In this document: positions 20,821-34,207 of the stretch, piece by piece
Numbering within the stretch: position 1 is the stretch's first letter
Layout of the letters: each line of letters starts with the position of its first letter
Source: Strongyloides papillosus
Taxonomy: Eukaryota > Nematoda > Chromadorea > Rhabditida > Strongyloididae
Assembly (NCBI GenBank): GCA_005656395.1
Contig: SRSI01000048.1
Span: 1 to 64,000 of the forward strand
Direction: 5' to 3'
DNA: 64,000 bases
Position numbers and translations under genes: made by a program
Notes under the pieces: generated by a model
Seen by the model: the letters and a program-made list of their open reading frames with translations, nothing else
Told to the model about the DNA's origin: nothing
Databases searched by the model: none

Positions 20821-21290
20821 AAACGGTGTTTCAGCATACCTAACTACCTTCCGCGTATGATAAATATCTGTTAGCAGTATTTTAGGCTTAGTAGATGTAC
20901 CCTTTATTGATGAGGGTAAACCAAAGTAATCCTGCTCTTCTGAAGCCTGCTACAGAGTATATTTCAAAGGCGAACCCTCTTTATGTTGTACAGATACCAT
21001 TGTTGGGCTGGTTTTCACCTGTAGGATAAATTCCTGGAATTTTACAAGCTAGAAGGTAGGAGGTTGTCAGTAGGACAAGTTTCTATGGATGATAGTTGTT
21101 CCCTACAGTTCAGAAGCCGTCCTTAGAGCCATCTAAATCTACAGACTTACTCGTAGAGCCTCGTGAATGGTGAGACAATAGGAATTGTCGGTAGGGTAAA
21201 TTCTTAATGATGGATATTGTTCCACATAGTACAGAACCCATTACTGAAGCCATCTATACCCGTAGTATGAATCATAAAAATTCTCCATGT
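20820..21290. repeat. GC-richer degenerate island with ~115-bp duplication
   Basis: This stretch is clearly less AT-rich than its surroundings. Two blocks, about 21063-21145 and 21187-21262, match imperfectly in the same order: GTCAGTAGGACAA / GTCGGTAGGGTAA, then ATGATAGTTGTTCC / ATGGATATTGTTCC, then CAGAAGCCGTC / CAGAACCCATT, then AGCCATCTA in both. On the minus strand a short open piece includes EQDYFGLPSSIKG and TDIYHTRKVVRYAET before a stop near 20820. No family is recognised. It is probably a decayed gene or transposon relic. Confidence 0.4.
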
Positions 21291-21914
21291 TCTGATTAAT
21301 GATATACATAAAAATATTCCTTAAATTATTATCTATGTAATAGAATATGGAATACTGATAAATAATGACAAAATATATAAAAAAATAATATTTTCAAAAT
21401 GTCTTAGTGTTAAATATTGAATCTTTTGGCTACATAATGAATAATAATATCATATTTGCACCTCCAAAATAAACAACGTTAATAATGCGAAAATGTGCGA
21501 AATCTTACGTGGTCCACCCTCTATAAAAATATGATAAGTAACAAAATAATAAAACTTTGCCGTAGAACAATCAAATTTATCTCAAATATGCCATCAAAAG
21601 TAAATGAAAGCTTGGAATTATACAAAGGTAGTTACTTATCTCAAAGATTTATATTTACTAGTATTATCAGAAATAATATTTTAAATAATATTAAATATAT
21701 AAGAAATAGATAGTACATATATCCTAGATCAACAAATATTATATTAATTTAGTAGTAATTTTTCTATGTAGTCTGTTATTAAGATGTATTCCATTTTAAA
21801 TATGACAATATTATTAATTATCTTGTGTCTACTTTTGTCATAATAAAATTAGTAATTTGATATAGCTTATCAAATTTACTAAAATTTTTACTAATTCAAT
21901 CTATTTTAGAAGAC

Positions 21915-23418
21915 ATGGATACACTTTATGAGTTAAAAGAACAACAATTACCAAATAAAATTTTTGACGAGACATCATACTTATCATCAATTTCAACATC
22001 TCAAGTATCACAAAACATTGAAAATAACATATCAAAAAAGTTCCTTAATTCAAGAACTAGAATCAAAAAATTAAAAGAAAGAATCATATATATATTTGAC
22101 TACAGAGAAGATATCAGAAATCCAGAATGCAAATCAGAAGTATTGAATAGGCATATATTAAAAAAACTTCAAGAAGAGAAAAAATGGGATTTGTTGAAAC
22201 ATCCTTATATTCTTAATTTTCTAAATGAAAACATAATATATATACCTGAAGTGTATTTTTTACATATTATCACGTATATCTTTTTTCTTATGCTTCTGTA
22301 TGCATATATTTTTATGGATTCAAATATTTTCCAAAACCTCCTTCTTAAAAGTTTTGTTCTCTTTCTTTTCGAATATATGGTAAGTATATAATATTTTGAG
22401 CTCAAGAATACAAAATAATGTTCTTTAGATTTTTAGATTTTTCCTTAGCTTTTATAAACAAAAAGATTTAACAGATCGTTTCTCGTTATCACACTATTCA
22501 AGTATTCTAGTTCATACTATGATAGTACTTCTAATATGGAATATAATTATGCCTACAATCAATGATTACATTGAGGGAACAAAAATAGTTTTAAAATGTT
22601 CATTTTTCATAATTTTAATATTATCAATTTTTATAAATTGCCTCTATCTTATAAGTAAATCTTTTTATGGTAGATATATGAAGTTAATCAAGAGGGTTGT
22701 TATGCCACTGTTTGGAAAATCTTTACTTTTTATTCCAACTGTTGTTGCAGCATTGATTGCAATTATTATCAAGAATATAATCAACATAGAAACATTAAAT
22801 TCAAATGAGATATTGAAAAAAGTACTGTGGTCAATATTTATATATTTAATTCTAATGGAGATATTTCTAATAATTCAATCTCTAAATGCCTTTTTTGCTT
22901 TTGATCTAAGAAACTTTTGTAAATTAAGGAATAACTTTGGTAGCTTACTATTAAATGAAAAGATAAATCATTCTTTAGAATGTCTTGAAATGATAGAAGC
23001 ATGCAAGATTTTAAACCCCATCGGTTGGATGTTTACATCAACACAAACAAATAACGTTTTAGTTATAAATGTTAAAGAAATATCTTCATATAGCTTATTT
23101 GAATCTCCTGTCAAAATTAATTTATATAGAAAAAACAATAAAATTGGGAAACAAGGTTCAAATTCTAATATTGATAATAAATGCACTGATATTTCAGAAA
23201 GTCAAATAGACTATCGAAAGAAACTCTGTTCCTCCAAAGAAAATTTGTTGCTTAAAAGTTTGACACTCACATCAGAAATACTGGAGTACAAAGGAAAAAT
23301 TACAAATGAAATGATGTATAACGATGAACATTGGTTAAAGAAATTCCAACGTCTACTCCCAGATAACAAAAAAAATAAAACGAATTATAAACAGTTAAAT
23401 AATAACATGTCATCTTAA
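21915..23418 (+). CDS. TRP-like six-helix membrane protein without ankyrin repeats (copy A)
   Basis: Two exons (21915-22379, 22429-23418; 49-bp intron) give 484 residues. Residues 1-110 are polar and likely disordered. Then comes KWDLLKHPYILNFL, similar in place and pattern to the HP-x-x-x-x-[FYL] segment that precedes S1 in TRPA/TRPN channels. Six hydrophobic helices follow (about 118-140, 146-165, 182-202, 213-233, 254-275, 291-315). A basic linker YGRYMKLIKRV before helix 5 corresponds to the S4-S5 linker. There are no ankyrin repeats and no recognisable pore loop, and the C-terminal ~170 residues are polar. Function as a channel is unproven. A splice acceptor (TTTTAG) sits 5 bp before the ATG. 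A diverged paralogue lies at 25439-27344. Confidence 0.55.
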
Positions 23419-24114
23419 ATTTTTTTTAAGAATTCATTTCACAATTTAAAAATATATAGTTTTTATTCTGTTAATATTTACAAATTTCGAGTAGCATTAA
23501 TCAATAACTTTGTTGTAATTTTAAAATATTGTTAAACATATTAAATTTCTTGTATATTTGATCTTTTAACTTCCATCAAATATTTAAACCAATATATAAT
23601 TTATTGTTCTTCAAAAACTTTTTTTGCTATTTTGTTATTGTTAATTTAACAAGACAAAATTTGTTTACTTCTTTGATTTCTCTTTATCATTAACTTAGTT
23701 TACTAGGGAAAGGTTACTTTGCAATTAATTTAATATAATTAACTATCTATTGCTATCTTTCAGAGCTAGTTAATCACTATCATTAATTGAAAAACCAATC
23801 TTTAGTTTAAAAAAATAATAATACTCAATATCACATTATAATTTGATATATTATTTTCATAACAATATAACGCAATAATTATATCTAGAGATATTCTTAA
23901 TCTAAGAACAAGAAATTAGAAGGCTGAAAGTAAAGTTTTCTAATGTTTTAACTACAAAATTGATTTTGGTTATCCTTAATGTAATAATAAAAGTTTGAAT
24001 AAAGATAAATTAAGGTAGAAATTTTTAGAATCAAAATAATGAATTTCAATTTGAATTTTATCTCTGTTACAATAAATTAATAATATAATACAAGTAATTA
24101 AAATCTAAAGAATA
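23419..24114. other. Convergent intergenic spacer
   Basis: AT-rich DNA between the 3' ends of copy A and of the minus-strand membrane-protein gene. Nothing else is recognised. Confidence 0.4.
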
Positions 24115-25102
24115 TTAAACTTTTTTCTTTTTATTGTTTTTCAAGATAGCCTTATAGTCAGAAAAATTTGTTGGCCCACGGATCTCCAGATTTGAGTCTT
24201 TATTTTTAGCTTTTTCATTGGAAATCAAATTACCTCTCTTAACAATATCATCTTGACTTTTCTTAACTTTTCTTACTCTTATATTTTCAGCCTTATGACG
24301 ATGTCTTTTCACACGTAATTTATTTTCTCTCATACCCTTTAATAATAATCTTTTGGATTTCCATTTGGGAAGATCAATTATCTCATGATCAGAAGGATAT
24401 TTTTCTCTTTTAAGAATTTTATAACGATTTGATACCAATTTTTTGAAGTCACCATCATACTTAAATAATTCTTTATTAAGAAGAATGTCATTATCATTTA
24501 TATCGTTTGTTTTTCCTTTTCTACAGAAAAGAACAAATAGTATAATAAGGAAGCATCCAAAGATAGATACCATTATTATCAAAAAAGTTTCGTCCCGATA
24601 TGATATGTATTCATTATAATGTAGTTTAATTTTTTTCGGTATAACAACGCTATCATCTTCATCTAACAGGAAACTTTTTCCACCATAAAAATCTAGTGTA
24701 AAATTATAATTTAAATATATTTGCTTTGGTAATAAACCAATACAAATGATATTTTCTTGATAATCATCAAATTCAACTATTAACGATATTTTGCCTTCAT
24801 TAACGTATGAATAAGACATTGATGTTGTACTAGGATCCAATGATGTGTCAATAATTATATTACCTTCCCACAATTCTTTTAATTTTATTTTTCTTTCATT
24901 TTCATTCAAAACACTTATTATTTTAATTTCAACCCTTTCTATTGATGTATTCATAAATTGTAGATATTTTAGATCACATTGTTCTGGAATCACACAAATA
25001 ACTTTCAAAATGTTTTTCATGCTTACCTGTCTGATAAATTTTCATAGATAAAAAACAATCTCCAAATTTAATTAAAAAGAGTAGTAATATTAGAAGATTC
25101 AT
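24115..25102 (-). CDS. Single-pass membrane protein, orphan
   Basis: Two exons (25027-25102, 24115-24983; 43-bp intron) encode 314 residues. The first exon supplies a signal peptide (MNLLILLLFLIKFGDCFLS), which is missing if the ATG inside the intron is used. The extracellular part (about 20-160) has few cysteines and an immunoglobulin-like or beta-rich look. A transmembrane helix (FLIIMVSIFGCFLIILFVLFC, around 160-180) is followed by a strongly basic cytoplasmic tail with KRHRHK and KVKK clusters ending NNKKKKV. No family was recognised. It lies between two TRP-like paralogues on the opposite strand; a functional link is speculative. Confidence 0.7.
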
Positions 25103-25438
25103 ATTGTTAAAAACTCATTTTTAAATTGCATATTTATAATCTAATAATTTTAAAATAAATTTATATTTAAATTTCGTATAGTGAAAACGAAATGTTTGTC
25201 ATTTGAAAATGTAGTTTGGATAAAATCATCTGTTATAGCATTTCCTAACAGAAAACGCGGTTATTTTGACCAATAATTTAAAAAAGATTAATTAACAATT
25301 TCATTATTGTTTGCAAAGTATATAACTATTTCTATTCTTCTAAATTTAAGTGAACAAATTGTATTAATTCTATTGCATTTCCATCACTTCATGATAGTGA
25401 AACATTAACTTAAAAATATTTATTTTACTACAGAGAAA
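25103..25438. promoter_or_regulatory. Divergent promoter region
   Basis: 336 bp between the start of the minus-strand membrane-protein gene and the start of TRP-like copy B. A splice-acceptor sequence (TTTACTACAG) lies five bases before the plus-strand ATG, suggesting trans-splicing. No specific operator was recognised. Confidence 0.35.
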
Positions 25439-27344
25439 ATGGATAATCTTCAAAATTCAAAAAGACAATCTTTTCTAGGACTATCTCAAGTAAATAAGAA
25501 TATCAGTGTTTTATCAGAGTATTCATCCAATACTCAATTCCATTTTATGAAATCCAATAATAGTATATCAAGCAAATTTTTAGATTCTAAAATAAATCTT
25601 GGGAAAACGAATGATTTTCGTAATCTTAATACTATTCCTTTCGCAAAGACTAGATATTCACAACTTTATTTTGATAATAGAAATCTTAATAGTCGTCAAA
25701 AAGGCATTAATAATGCAACCACAGGATTCAAGAAAAATACAAAAGAAAAAACTTCAAACAAAAAACCGGCTTATTCTCAAAATGATGTTGATGATGTATT
25801 GATTAAATTTTTAGATTCAGAAAAAGATAAAACAAATGGTGGAAATATATATAGAGGTAAATTGCTTGAAGAATCTTTGAATAATTCAGTCCTCTGCTCA
25901 CAAACTGATATCGACGCCGTCTTAAAAGCTTTTCTGAACTCAAAAAAAACTTATGATGATTCGCTTTCAAATGAATCTATTAAAAATCTACCTTTTTCTG
26001 AAAAATGCAATTCATCTGACATGTCAAATGTCCTTTCAAATCAGAATATAAGTGCTAAAGAAGATATTCCTTATGATTCTTTACTTGGCAACTTTATCAC
26101 CACACAAACAACTGATCCAGAAAGTTCTGTGACTGACATTTCAAAAGAACTTCTTGATTCCAAGACAAGAATGAAAAAACATGGAAGTGACGTTATACAC
26201 ATCTTTGATTACAGTGAAAATATTTTAAGCAAAGATATATTAGAAAATTTTTAAGCTCTAATAGATGGGATTTAATAAAACATCCATACGTCATGAATTT
26301 TATTGATAATAGATTAATAAAAAAACATGGAAGTTACTTTGATTTTCTCCTAATCTATCTGAACCTGCTTATTCCACTTTATTTTGCCACTATACTTCCA
26401 CCACTTGTTTTTACAATTTTTGGAACCATTGAAATCATTTTCTATGTACTATATTTATTTGTAAGTTTTCACAAATATAATACATAATCAAAACTTTATT
26501 TTCAGTATAATATTCAATTAAAAAATCAGTTATCATTTACTAAATGGTTTGATAAGTTCAATTTCATCACTACAACTTTATACACCAAGACTTTACTATA
26601 TACATGGCATTTTTTTATCTACTCATTCAAAGAATACCATCACAGTACAAATATTTTACTAAAAGAATTAGCAAAAAAGTATCTTATACTTCTACTTTTT
26701 CTATTCCATTTAGTTTAATTGAAAGAACATCTCATAATGTTTTCAATAGGATGATTAAAAAAACAATAATCAATGTAATGGGGCATCAAAAAGTGTTACT
26801 ACCAATATCAATTATAACAATCAGATTTTTTAGATATTTATTATTTTTCCCCACAAAAAGTTACTTCCAAATGTTTCCAACTTTTCTTCAAAACTTTATC
26901 TGGTTAATATCTATTTGTTTTATGGCTTTTCAATTAACCTTATCATTTCTACTTGTTATATTCTGTCATTTCTTTGTTATTGAAGACTATGAAAAGTTAA
27001 AGCACAATCCTGAAGAAAAAGTGAAATATTGCATAGAATCCTTTGATACTGTTGAAAAGTGCACATTTTTCCTTGATATTTTCTACAATTTTCTTCCTCC
27101 TAAACTATCAAATGTCTTAGTTATAAGTAGTGGGAAAAGAATATTACATAATCATTTTGATTCATTACTTAAAATTGATTCCATTGAAAGTTATCCTCCT
27201 GTTTCTCAAGAATTCACTACCAATAATGATTCCAACCGTACAGATGAAAACACTTTAAAAAATATTGAAACCAATATTGATGATTCTTCATATTTAAATA
27301 ATTCATCAAAGTTAAAAGTTTTGAAAATTAGAGATAGAACTTGA
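25439..27344 (+). pseudogene. TRP-like membrane protein copy B, with frame breaks
   Basis: Paralogue of 21915-23418. A long Asn/Ser-rich N-terminus is followed by HIFDYSENI, then RWDLIKHPYVMNF and hydrophobic helices equivalent to copy A, with one clear intron at 26461-26505 (45 bp, same position as in copy A). Two breaks prevent a single frame. One is at the T run 26248-26252, where one base appears missing. The other is near 26700-26715, where one base appears missing or, alternatively, a 35-bp GT-AG intron (26679-26713) is spliced and removes a helix. With both single-base breaks allowed for, the product would be about 620 residues. Long open frames on both sides of each break suggest a recent loss or sequence error. 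Copy B lacks ankyrin repeats as well. Confidence 0.55.
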
Positions 27345-27472
27345 GATAATAAAAAGCAATAAAGAAACAAAACAAACATTTTAATATACAGAGCTTACAA
27401 TACAAACAAAAAAAAACAAAAAAATCCATACAATTATTATAACAATAAAAAAATGATAACAATAAAATGTTT

Positions 27473-29974
<2,502 letters not shown>

Positions 29975-30099
29975 CTAGTGGTACTTCAATAGTAAATATT
30001 TTATGGTGACACTTCCCCAACTATATATTAAAAAAGAAACAATCGTTCCAAGACGTTTATTTTTTATAACAAAAAAACAATTCTAGAAGTAAAAACCTT

Positions 30100-31624
30100 C
30101 TAAAAAACAGGTGGTTCAGACTCTTTGTTTCTTTTCCCTGAGAATACAGTAGCATCATCAATTTCACGAACCAAGTAAGGGTCAAGAAATGTATATTCTT
30201 CGGCTTTTAAAGAATACAAATCTTTCTTTTCAACCAAAAAGTTAAGTATCTTTTGACATAAGATAAATAATCCAGGAGTTTCAGTGGGATCTTCAACTAT
30301 ACTTTCTAAGGTGTTCACAGAACACTCTGAGACATCGTCTTCGTCCTCTTCCTCATCGACTTCTTCATTTTCTAGGTCTTCCTCATCAGAACAAACACTT
30401 TCTCGTTTACATTGTTTTTCTCTAACTCTTTTACTAGATCCGGCCTGCCTTAATGAAATAAAAAACCTAATAAAATGTTCGTAGTCATACAATCTTGAAT
30501 ACTCTATGTAACATCTTTGCTCAAGTAAAGAGGAGAGGAAATCAGGGTGGTATCTATCTGTAAGTTGGATACGTTCATGCCGGTAGAGAAGTCTTGTTGG
30601 AAGGTAGAGATCAAACAATAACCGAAGTACCATTATTTTCTTGAATATACCTTCAACTGTTGGAGCTACATATTGATACAAAGGACATATTGGAGTATTT
30701 TGAATAATTTTTTGTCGAATTTCTTCGTTGTAGAAATCATACAATATTCTGAAGATAGGATATCTTGTTGGTAGTTTAATAACTCCCAAACTCTTCTTTA
30801 AATTTGATACTTTTTTGACTACTTTCCTTAAACTTTTTGGAATATATAACAAATTACTCGTTATTTGTTCTTTCAATGACGGAGGCATATTTTCTTCGTC
30901 ACATGTATAAGAACAATGCGGACATTCTAAATGATTGATTATATCATCTTCATTGTCTTTAACAATATCAATCTTAAAATATTTAATCATACCATCGAAA
31001 TTCATTTCTCTCATCTCCTTTAAAAAAGCTCTATCTTCATTACAAATAAACTTCTCGTGAAAAGGAAAATCATTCAAAAATAAGAAATATTTGGGCAAAT
31101 TCCAGAAAAATACCCCGTTCCAAGATTGAGATGTTATTGAATCATATTTAGCTAGCTTAGGTACACCTTCACCAGACTCTTTTGTAGGTTCCTCTTCATC
31201 TTCACTACTACTTTTATTTTCTCCGAACAAAGCATAAGCCAATTGAAGTTCCATTGATAGACTCTCTTTGTCAATTAACTCATCTATTGGTTTAGCAATG
31301 ATCTTTGCTTGCTTTACCTCTGTTATTATTGGTTCAGTCTTGGAGTACGTTGAACTAATCCTACTTAAAGCCTGATGAAATGATATCTTTTCATCATGCC
31401 TAGAATTCCAACCCTGAAATATTATCCGTAACAGCACTTTTATCTGTCAAATAACTTACATCGTAGTGAATTTTAAAGCATTTATCGGTTCCCGTTCCAG
31501 TTACAGAAAGAACTTTAATTTTATAGTATTTCCCTTCATGAAGACAATATGCTTCATCTCCGTCATTTAAACTGTTTATGAATTCTTCCATGAAGCTTCT
31601 TTGGTGATTATCGTTTATAGACAA
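30100..31624 (-). CDS. mrg-1: MRG-family chromodomain protein (MRG15/MSL3 type)
   Basis: Exons 31460-31624 and 30100-31413 (46-bp intron) give 492 residues. The N-terminal chromo barrel includes AYCLHEGKYYKIKVL and, across the splice junction, HYDGWNSRHDEKIS, the family's aromatic cage region that binds methylated histone H3K36. The C-terminal MRG domain (about 255-420) includes YDFYNEEIRQK, then LRLLFDLYLPTRLLY and DYEHFIRFFISL. An acidic stretch and a central C-x2-C pair (HLECPHCSYTC) are lineage-specific additions. Family members belong to histone acetylase and deacetylase complexes; the C. elegans orthologue acts in germline chromatin. Single copy in this window; orthology to MRG-1 versus MSL3 is inferred. 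Confidence 0.82.
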
Positions 31625-32353
31625 AGTAGGCGCCTTTTGTTAACCTTTTTTTGCATAACGTTTCTTCATATGTATGTCTTGACTAGAAAGGTGAAGGCAT
31701 TAGTATTCTTTGAAAATTTTAATTTTTTGACAACTTTTGAAGTCCGTGGTTTGGAAGGCATTTGAAAGAAACTTCCTTATGTTGTATTCTATCAATTTTA
31801 GAACAACTTAAGGTAATTTGTTTAATAAGTATTATTGATCGGAAATTAAACATTATTTTAATTTTTCTCTTAAATTGAAGTAGAAAAAATTATTTTTGAT
31901 GGCAAAAAGTTTCATAAAAATTAAACATTTTTAAGCAAATAATCCTTATGCTAATTAAATCTCAATATTTTATTAAAACTATGGAAAGAAGTTTCGTTCT
32001 TTCATTGTAAAAGGAATTTTCTATCAACTGACGTAGTTGTAAATGAGTGATCTATGTCCTTCATAGACGCATGAAATCCACACTCGTAATCATTATATAA
32101 TTGACTTCGAGTACTACAAATCACATGCAATAGAAAATTCCAAAGGTTTCATGACAAATGTTACTTTACGTGTAATATTTATACAATCTAAGGATGAACA
32201 TTTCTTTTCTATTTTTTTAATTCTGATAATTAATTAATGATTACATTTTATAACATGGAAATTTCTTAAATATTTTTTGTATTCAAATCACAGAAGAATA
32301 TAAATAAAATCAATTTAATCATCACATAATTTTTACTACAACAAATTCATTAG
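31625..32353. promoter_or_regulatory. Divergent promoter region, MRG gene and PPP1R11
   Basis: 729 bp between two divergent start codons. It contains no ORF. It should hold both promoters, but no individual site could be recognised beyond AT-rich tracts. Confidence 0.4.
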
Positions 32354-32692
32354 ATGGAAAGAATAAACCAATCTACAGGAACAACTGTTACTAGAGCCCA
32401 AACAGTAACAATTTCAGAATCAAGACTAGCTCAAGAACCTCTCATTTTACGTTTGAAACCAATACAAGTAGATAAAAAAGAAGAAATTCATGTTAAATGG
32501 GATGAGAGTGTCATCGATAACGAGCATTTGGGGCGTAAAAAAAGTAATTGCTGCTGTATTTATGTTCCTCCAAGAGAATGGGACAAACCCGAGACACGTA
32601 AAAGAAATGAATATGAGACTGAATTTTGTCGTGGGCATACAGAGGTTAACCATCCAAATTCTGGTGAACATAAAGAAGAAAATTGTTGTTAA
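32354..32692 (+). CDS. PPP1R11: PP1 inhibitor-3 (PPP1R11/Ypi1)
   Basis: A 112-residue single-exon protein. The N-terminus is T/V-rich (TVTRAQTVTISES) and is followed by LILRLK, HVKWDESVIDNEHLGRKKS (containing the PP1-docking V-K-W stretch), NCCCIYVPP and a C-terminal H-x-x-x-x Cys-rich end (FCRGH...EENCC). This order, including VDNEHLGR-KKS-x-CCCIY, is the signature of inhibitor-3, a nuclear regulator of protein phosphatase 1. The length is usual for the family. The 5' neighbour is the divergent MRG gene. Confidence 0.95.
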   Translation: MERINQSTGTTVTRAQTVTISESRLAQEPLILRLKPIQVDKKEEIHVKWDESVIDNEHLGRKKSNCCCIYVPPREWDKPETRKRNEYETEFCRGHTEVNHPNSGEHKEENCC

Positions 32693-32971
32693 AACTTCAA
32701 ACATTTTGTCTTATTAATATTTTAACAATCATCTTTAATAAATGCTTTTTATTCGAATTTTAAAATTTTATCTTTCTAAAAACATTTAACAATTATAAAG
32801 TGGTTGACTGTTGAAATTAAAAAATTTGACCATAAAATATTTTCTTGAATATAATAATTTATTATGCATTTGCAAGATAATCAAATTTTGTAGTAAAATT
32901 TTTTTATAAGACGATAATTTTTACAAATCACAGCATACTTTAAGACACGTGTTATAAAATTTATTCAGAGA

Positions 32972-34207
32972 ATGTTCTTGGATATTTGTAGTAATATAAC
33001 AATCTTGTTTATTGCTCTTTGTGCTTTTTTGGGATTCATAGTACCTGGATGTAAAGGAGGTGATAAGAAAAAAGCTTGTACTGATGGTAAACTCAAGGAC
33101 GCAAGATCAAATGAAATAAGTAAGAAGAAGAAAACTTCAAAGAAAGTAACTGAAAAGAAGAAAATAGTTGACAAAAAAGATGCCCAACCAGTTGATGATG
33201 AAAAAGAGGCCGCAACTAAAAAAGTATCTGCAAACAAGGATTCAGAAAAAAAGAAGGCTGTCTCACAAAATGATAGACAAAAAACCGTCAAAAAACAAGT
33301 TGATGAGAAAAAAGAGGAGAATGAAGGTGAGAAAAAAGAAACACCTAAAACTGAGGATAATAAAAAAGTATCACCTAAAGAGGTTTCAACAAAGAAGGAA
33401 GATAAGAAAACGGATGACAAAAATGAAGGTGATAAAAAAGGAAAAGAAAAGAAAGAAAAAGATGAAGATAAGAAGGATGGAGACAATAAAGATGGAGATA
33501 AAAAGGAAGAGGACAAAAAAGAAGGTGATAAAAAAACTGAAGACAAAAAAGATGAAGAAAGTAAGGGAGATGATACAAATGTGGGTACAAAAAAAGGAGA
33601 AATTAAGAAAGAAAGTGATAGAAAAGAGGAAACTAAAAAAGGTGAAAGTAAAAAAGAAGATACCAAAAAGGAAGAAAGTAAAAAAGGTGAAAGTAAAAAA
33701 GAGGAAACTAAAAAAGAGGATACTAAAAAAGAAGACACCAAAAAGGAAGAAAGTAAAAAAGAGGAAACCAAAAAGGGTGAAAGCAAAAAAGACGACACCA
33801 AAAAAGAAGAAAGTAAAAAAGGTGATAAAAAAGAAGATGAAAATAATAATGTGGACGCAAAAAATGATGCAGAATCTAATGATATCAAACTTAGTCATGA
33901 GAAGATTGTCTTTGAAAAAGCACAAGGAAAAGCTGTTCTTGAACTTGAAAACAAATCTAATGTTAAACGTGCTATTAAAATTAAGTGTTCCGATAACAAT
34001 ACATATAAAGTAAATCCTGTCTTCCAATACATTGAACCTGGAAAGAAACTAAATGTTGAAATTATACGTTCTAGCACACCAAACAAAGTTGATAAGATAG
34101 TTATCCTTAATACTCCAGCCACTCTTAGTGGAAATACACCACAAAATGAATTCAAGAAAAATGCAAAGTATCCTACGTCTACTATCCCGCTTACAGTAGC
34201 TAGTTAA
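32972..34207 (+). CDS. MSP-domain protein with Lys/Glu repeat stalk
   Basis: A 411-residue single-exon protein with three parts. Residues 1-28 form one hydrophobic helix (ITILFIALCAFLGFIVPGC), a signal anchor. Residues ~30-300 are a highly charged Lys/Glu/Asp stalk with tandem KKEESKKGE/KKEDTKK units near its end. Residues ~305-411 are a major-sperm-protein fold: KIVFEKAQGKAVLELENKS, then IKIKCSDNNTYKVNP, IEPGKKLNVEI and KVDKIVILNTPA. Free MSPs drive nematode sperm motility, and membrane-tethered MSP domains (VAP type) hold ligands at membranes. The N-terminal anchor with an MSP domain at the far C-terminus is unusual, because VAPs have the reverse order. The repeat DNA is likely polymorphic. 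The antisense Ser/Leu-rich frame is a shadow. Confidence 0.8.
   Translation: MFLDICSNITILFIALCAFLGFIVPGCKGGDKKKACTDGKLKDARSNEISKKKKTSKKVTEKKKIVDKKDAQPVDDEKEAATKKVSANKDSEKKKAVSQNDRQKTVKKQVDEKKEENEGEKKETPKTEDNKKVSPKEVSTKKEDKKTDDKNEGDKKGKEKKEKDEDKKDGDNKDGDKKEEDKKEGDKKTEDKKDEESKGDDTNVGTKKGEIKKESDRKEETKKGESKKEDTKKEESKKGESKKEETKKEDTKKEDTKKEESKKEETKKGESKKDDTKKEESKKGDKKEDENNNVDAKNDAESNDIKLSHEKIVFEKAQGKAVLELENKSNVKRAIKIKCSDNNTYKVNPVFQYIEPGKKLNVEIIRSSTPNKVDKIVILNTPATLSGNTPQNEFKKNAKYPTSTIPLTVAS

Noticed and set aside
21495..21713. 72-codon plus-strand frame after the GC-rich island
   Set aside because: No domain, no splice context, and composition no different from random AT-rich frames.
26241..26260. 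Programmed ribosomal frameshift in TRP-like copy B
   Set aside because: The A/T run is slippery-looking, but every gene here is AT-rich, copy A needs no shift, and similar one-base breaks occur in unrelated genes.
32965..33888. Long Ser/Leu/Phe-rich antisense frame of 307 codons
   Set aside because: It is the mirror of the Lys/Glu repeat region of the MSP-domain gene; low-complexity AAG/GAA repeats leave all frames open.
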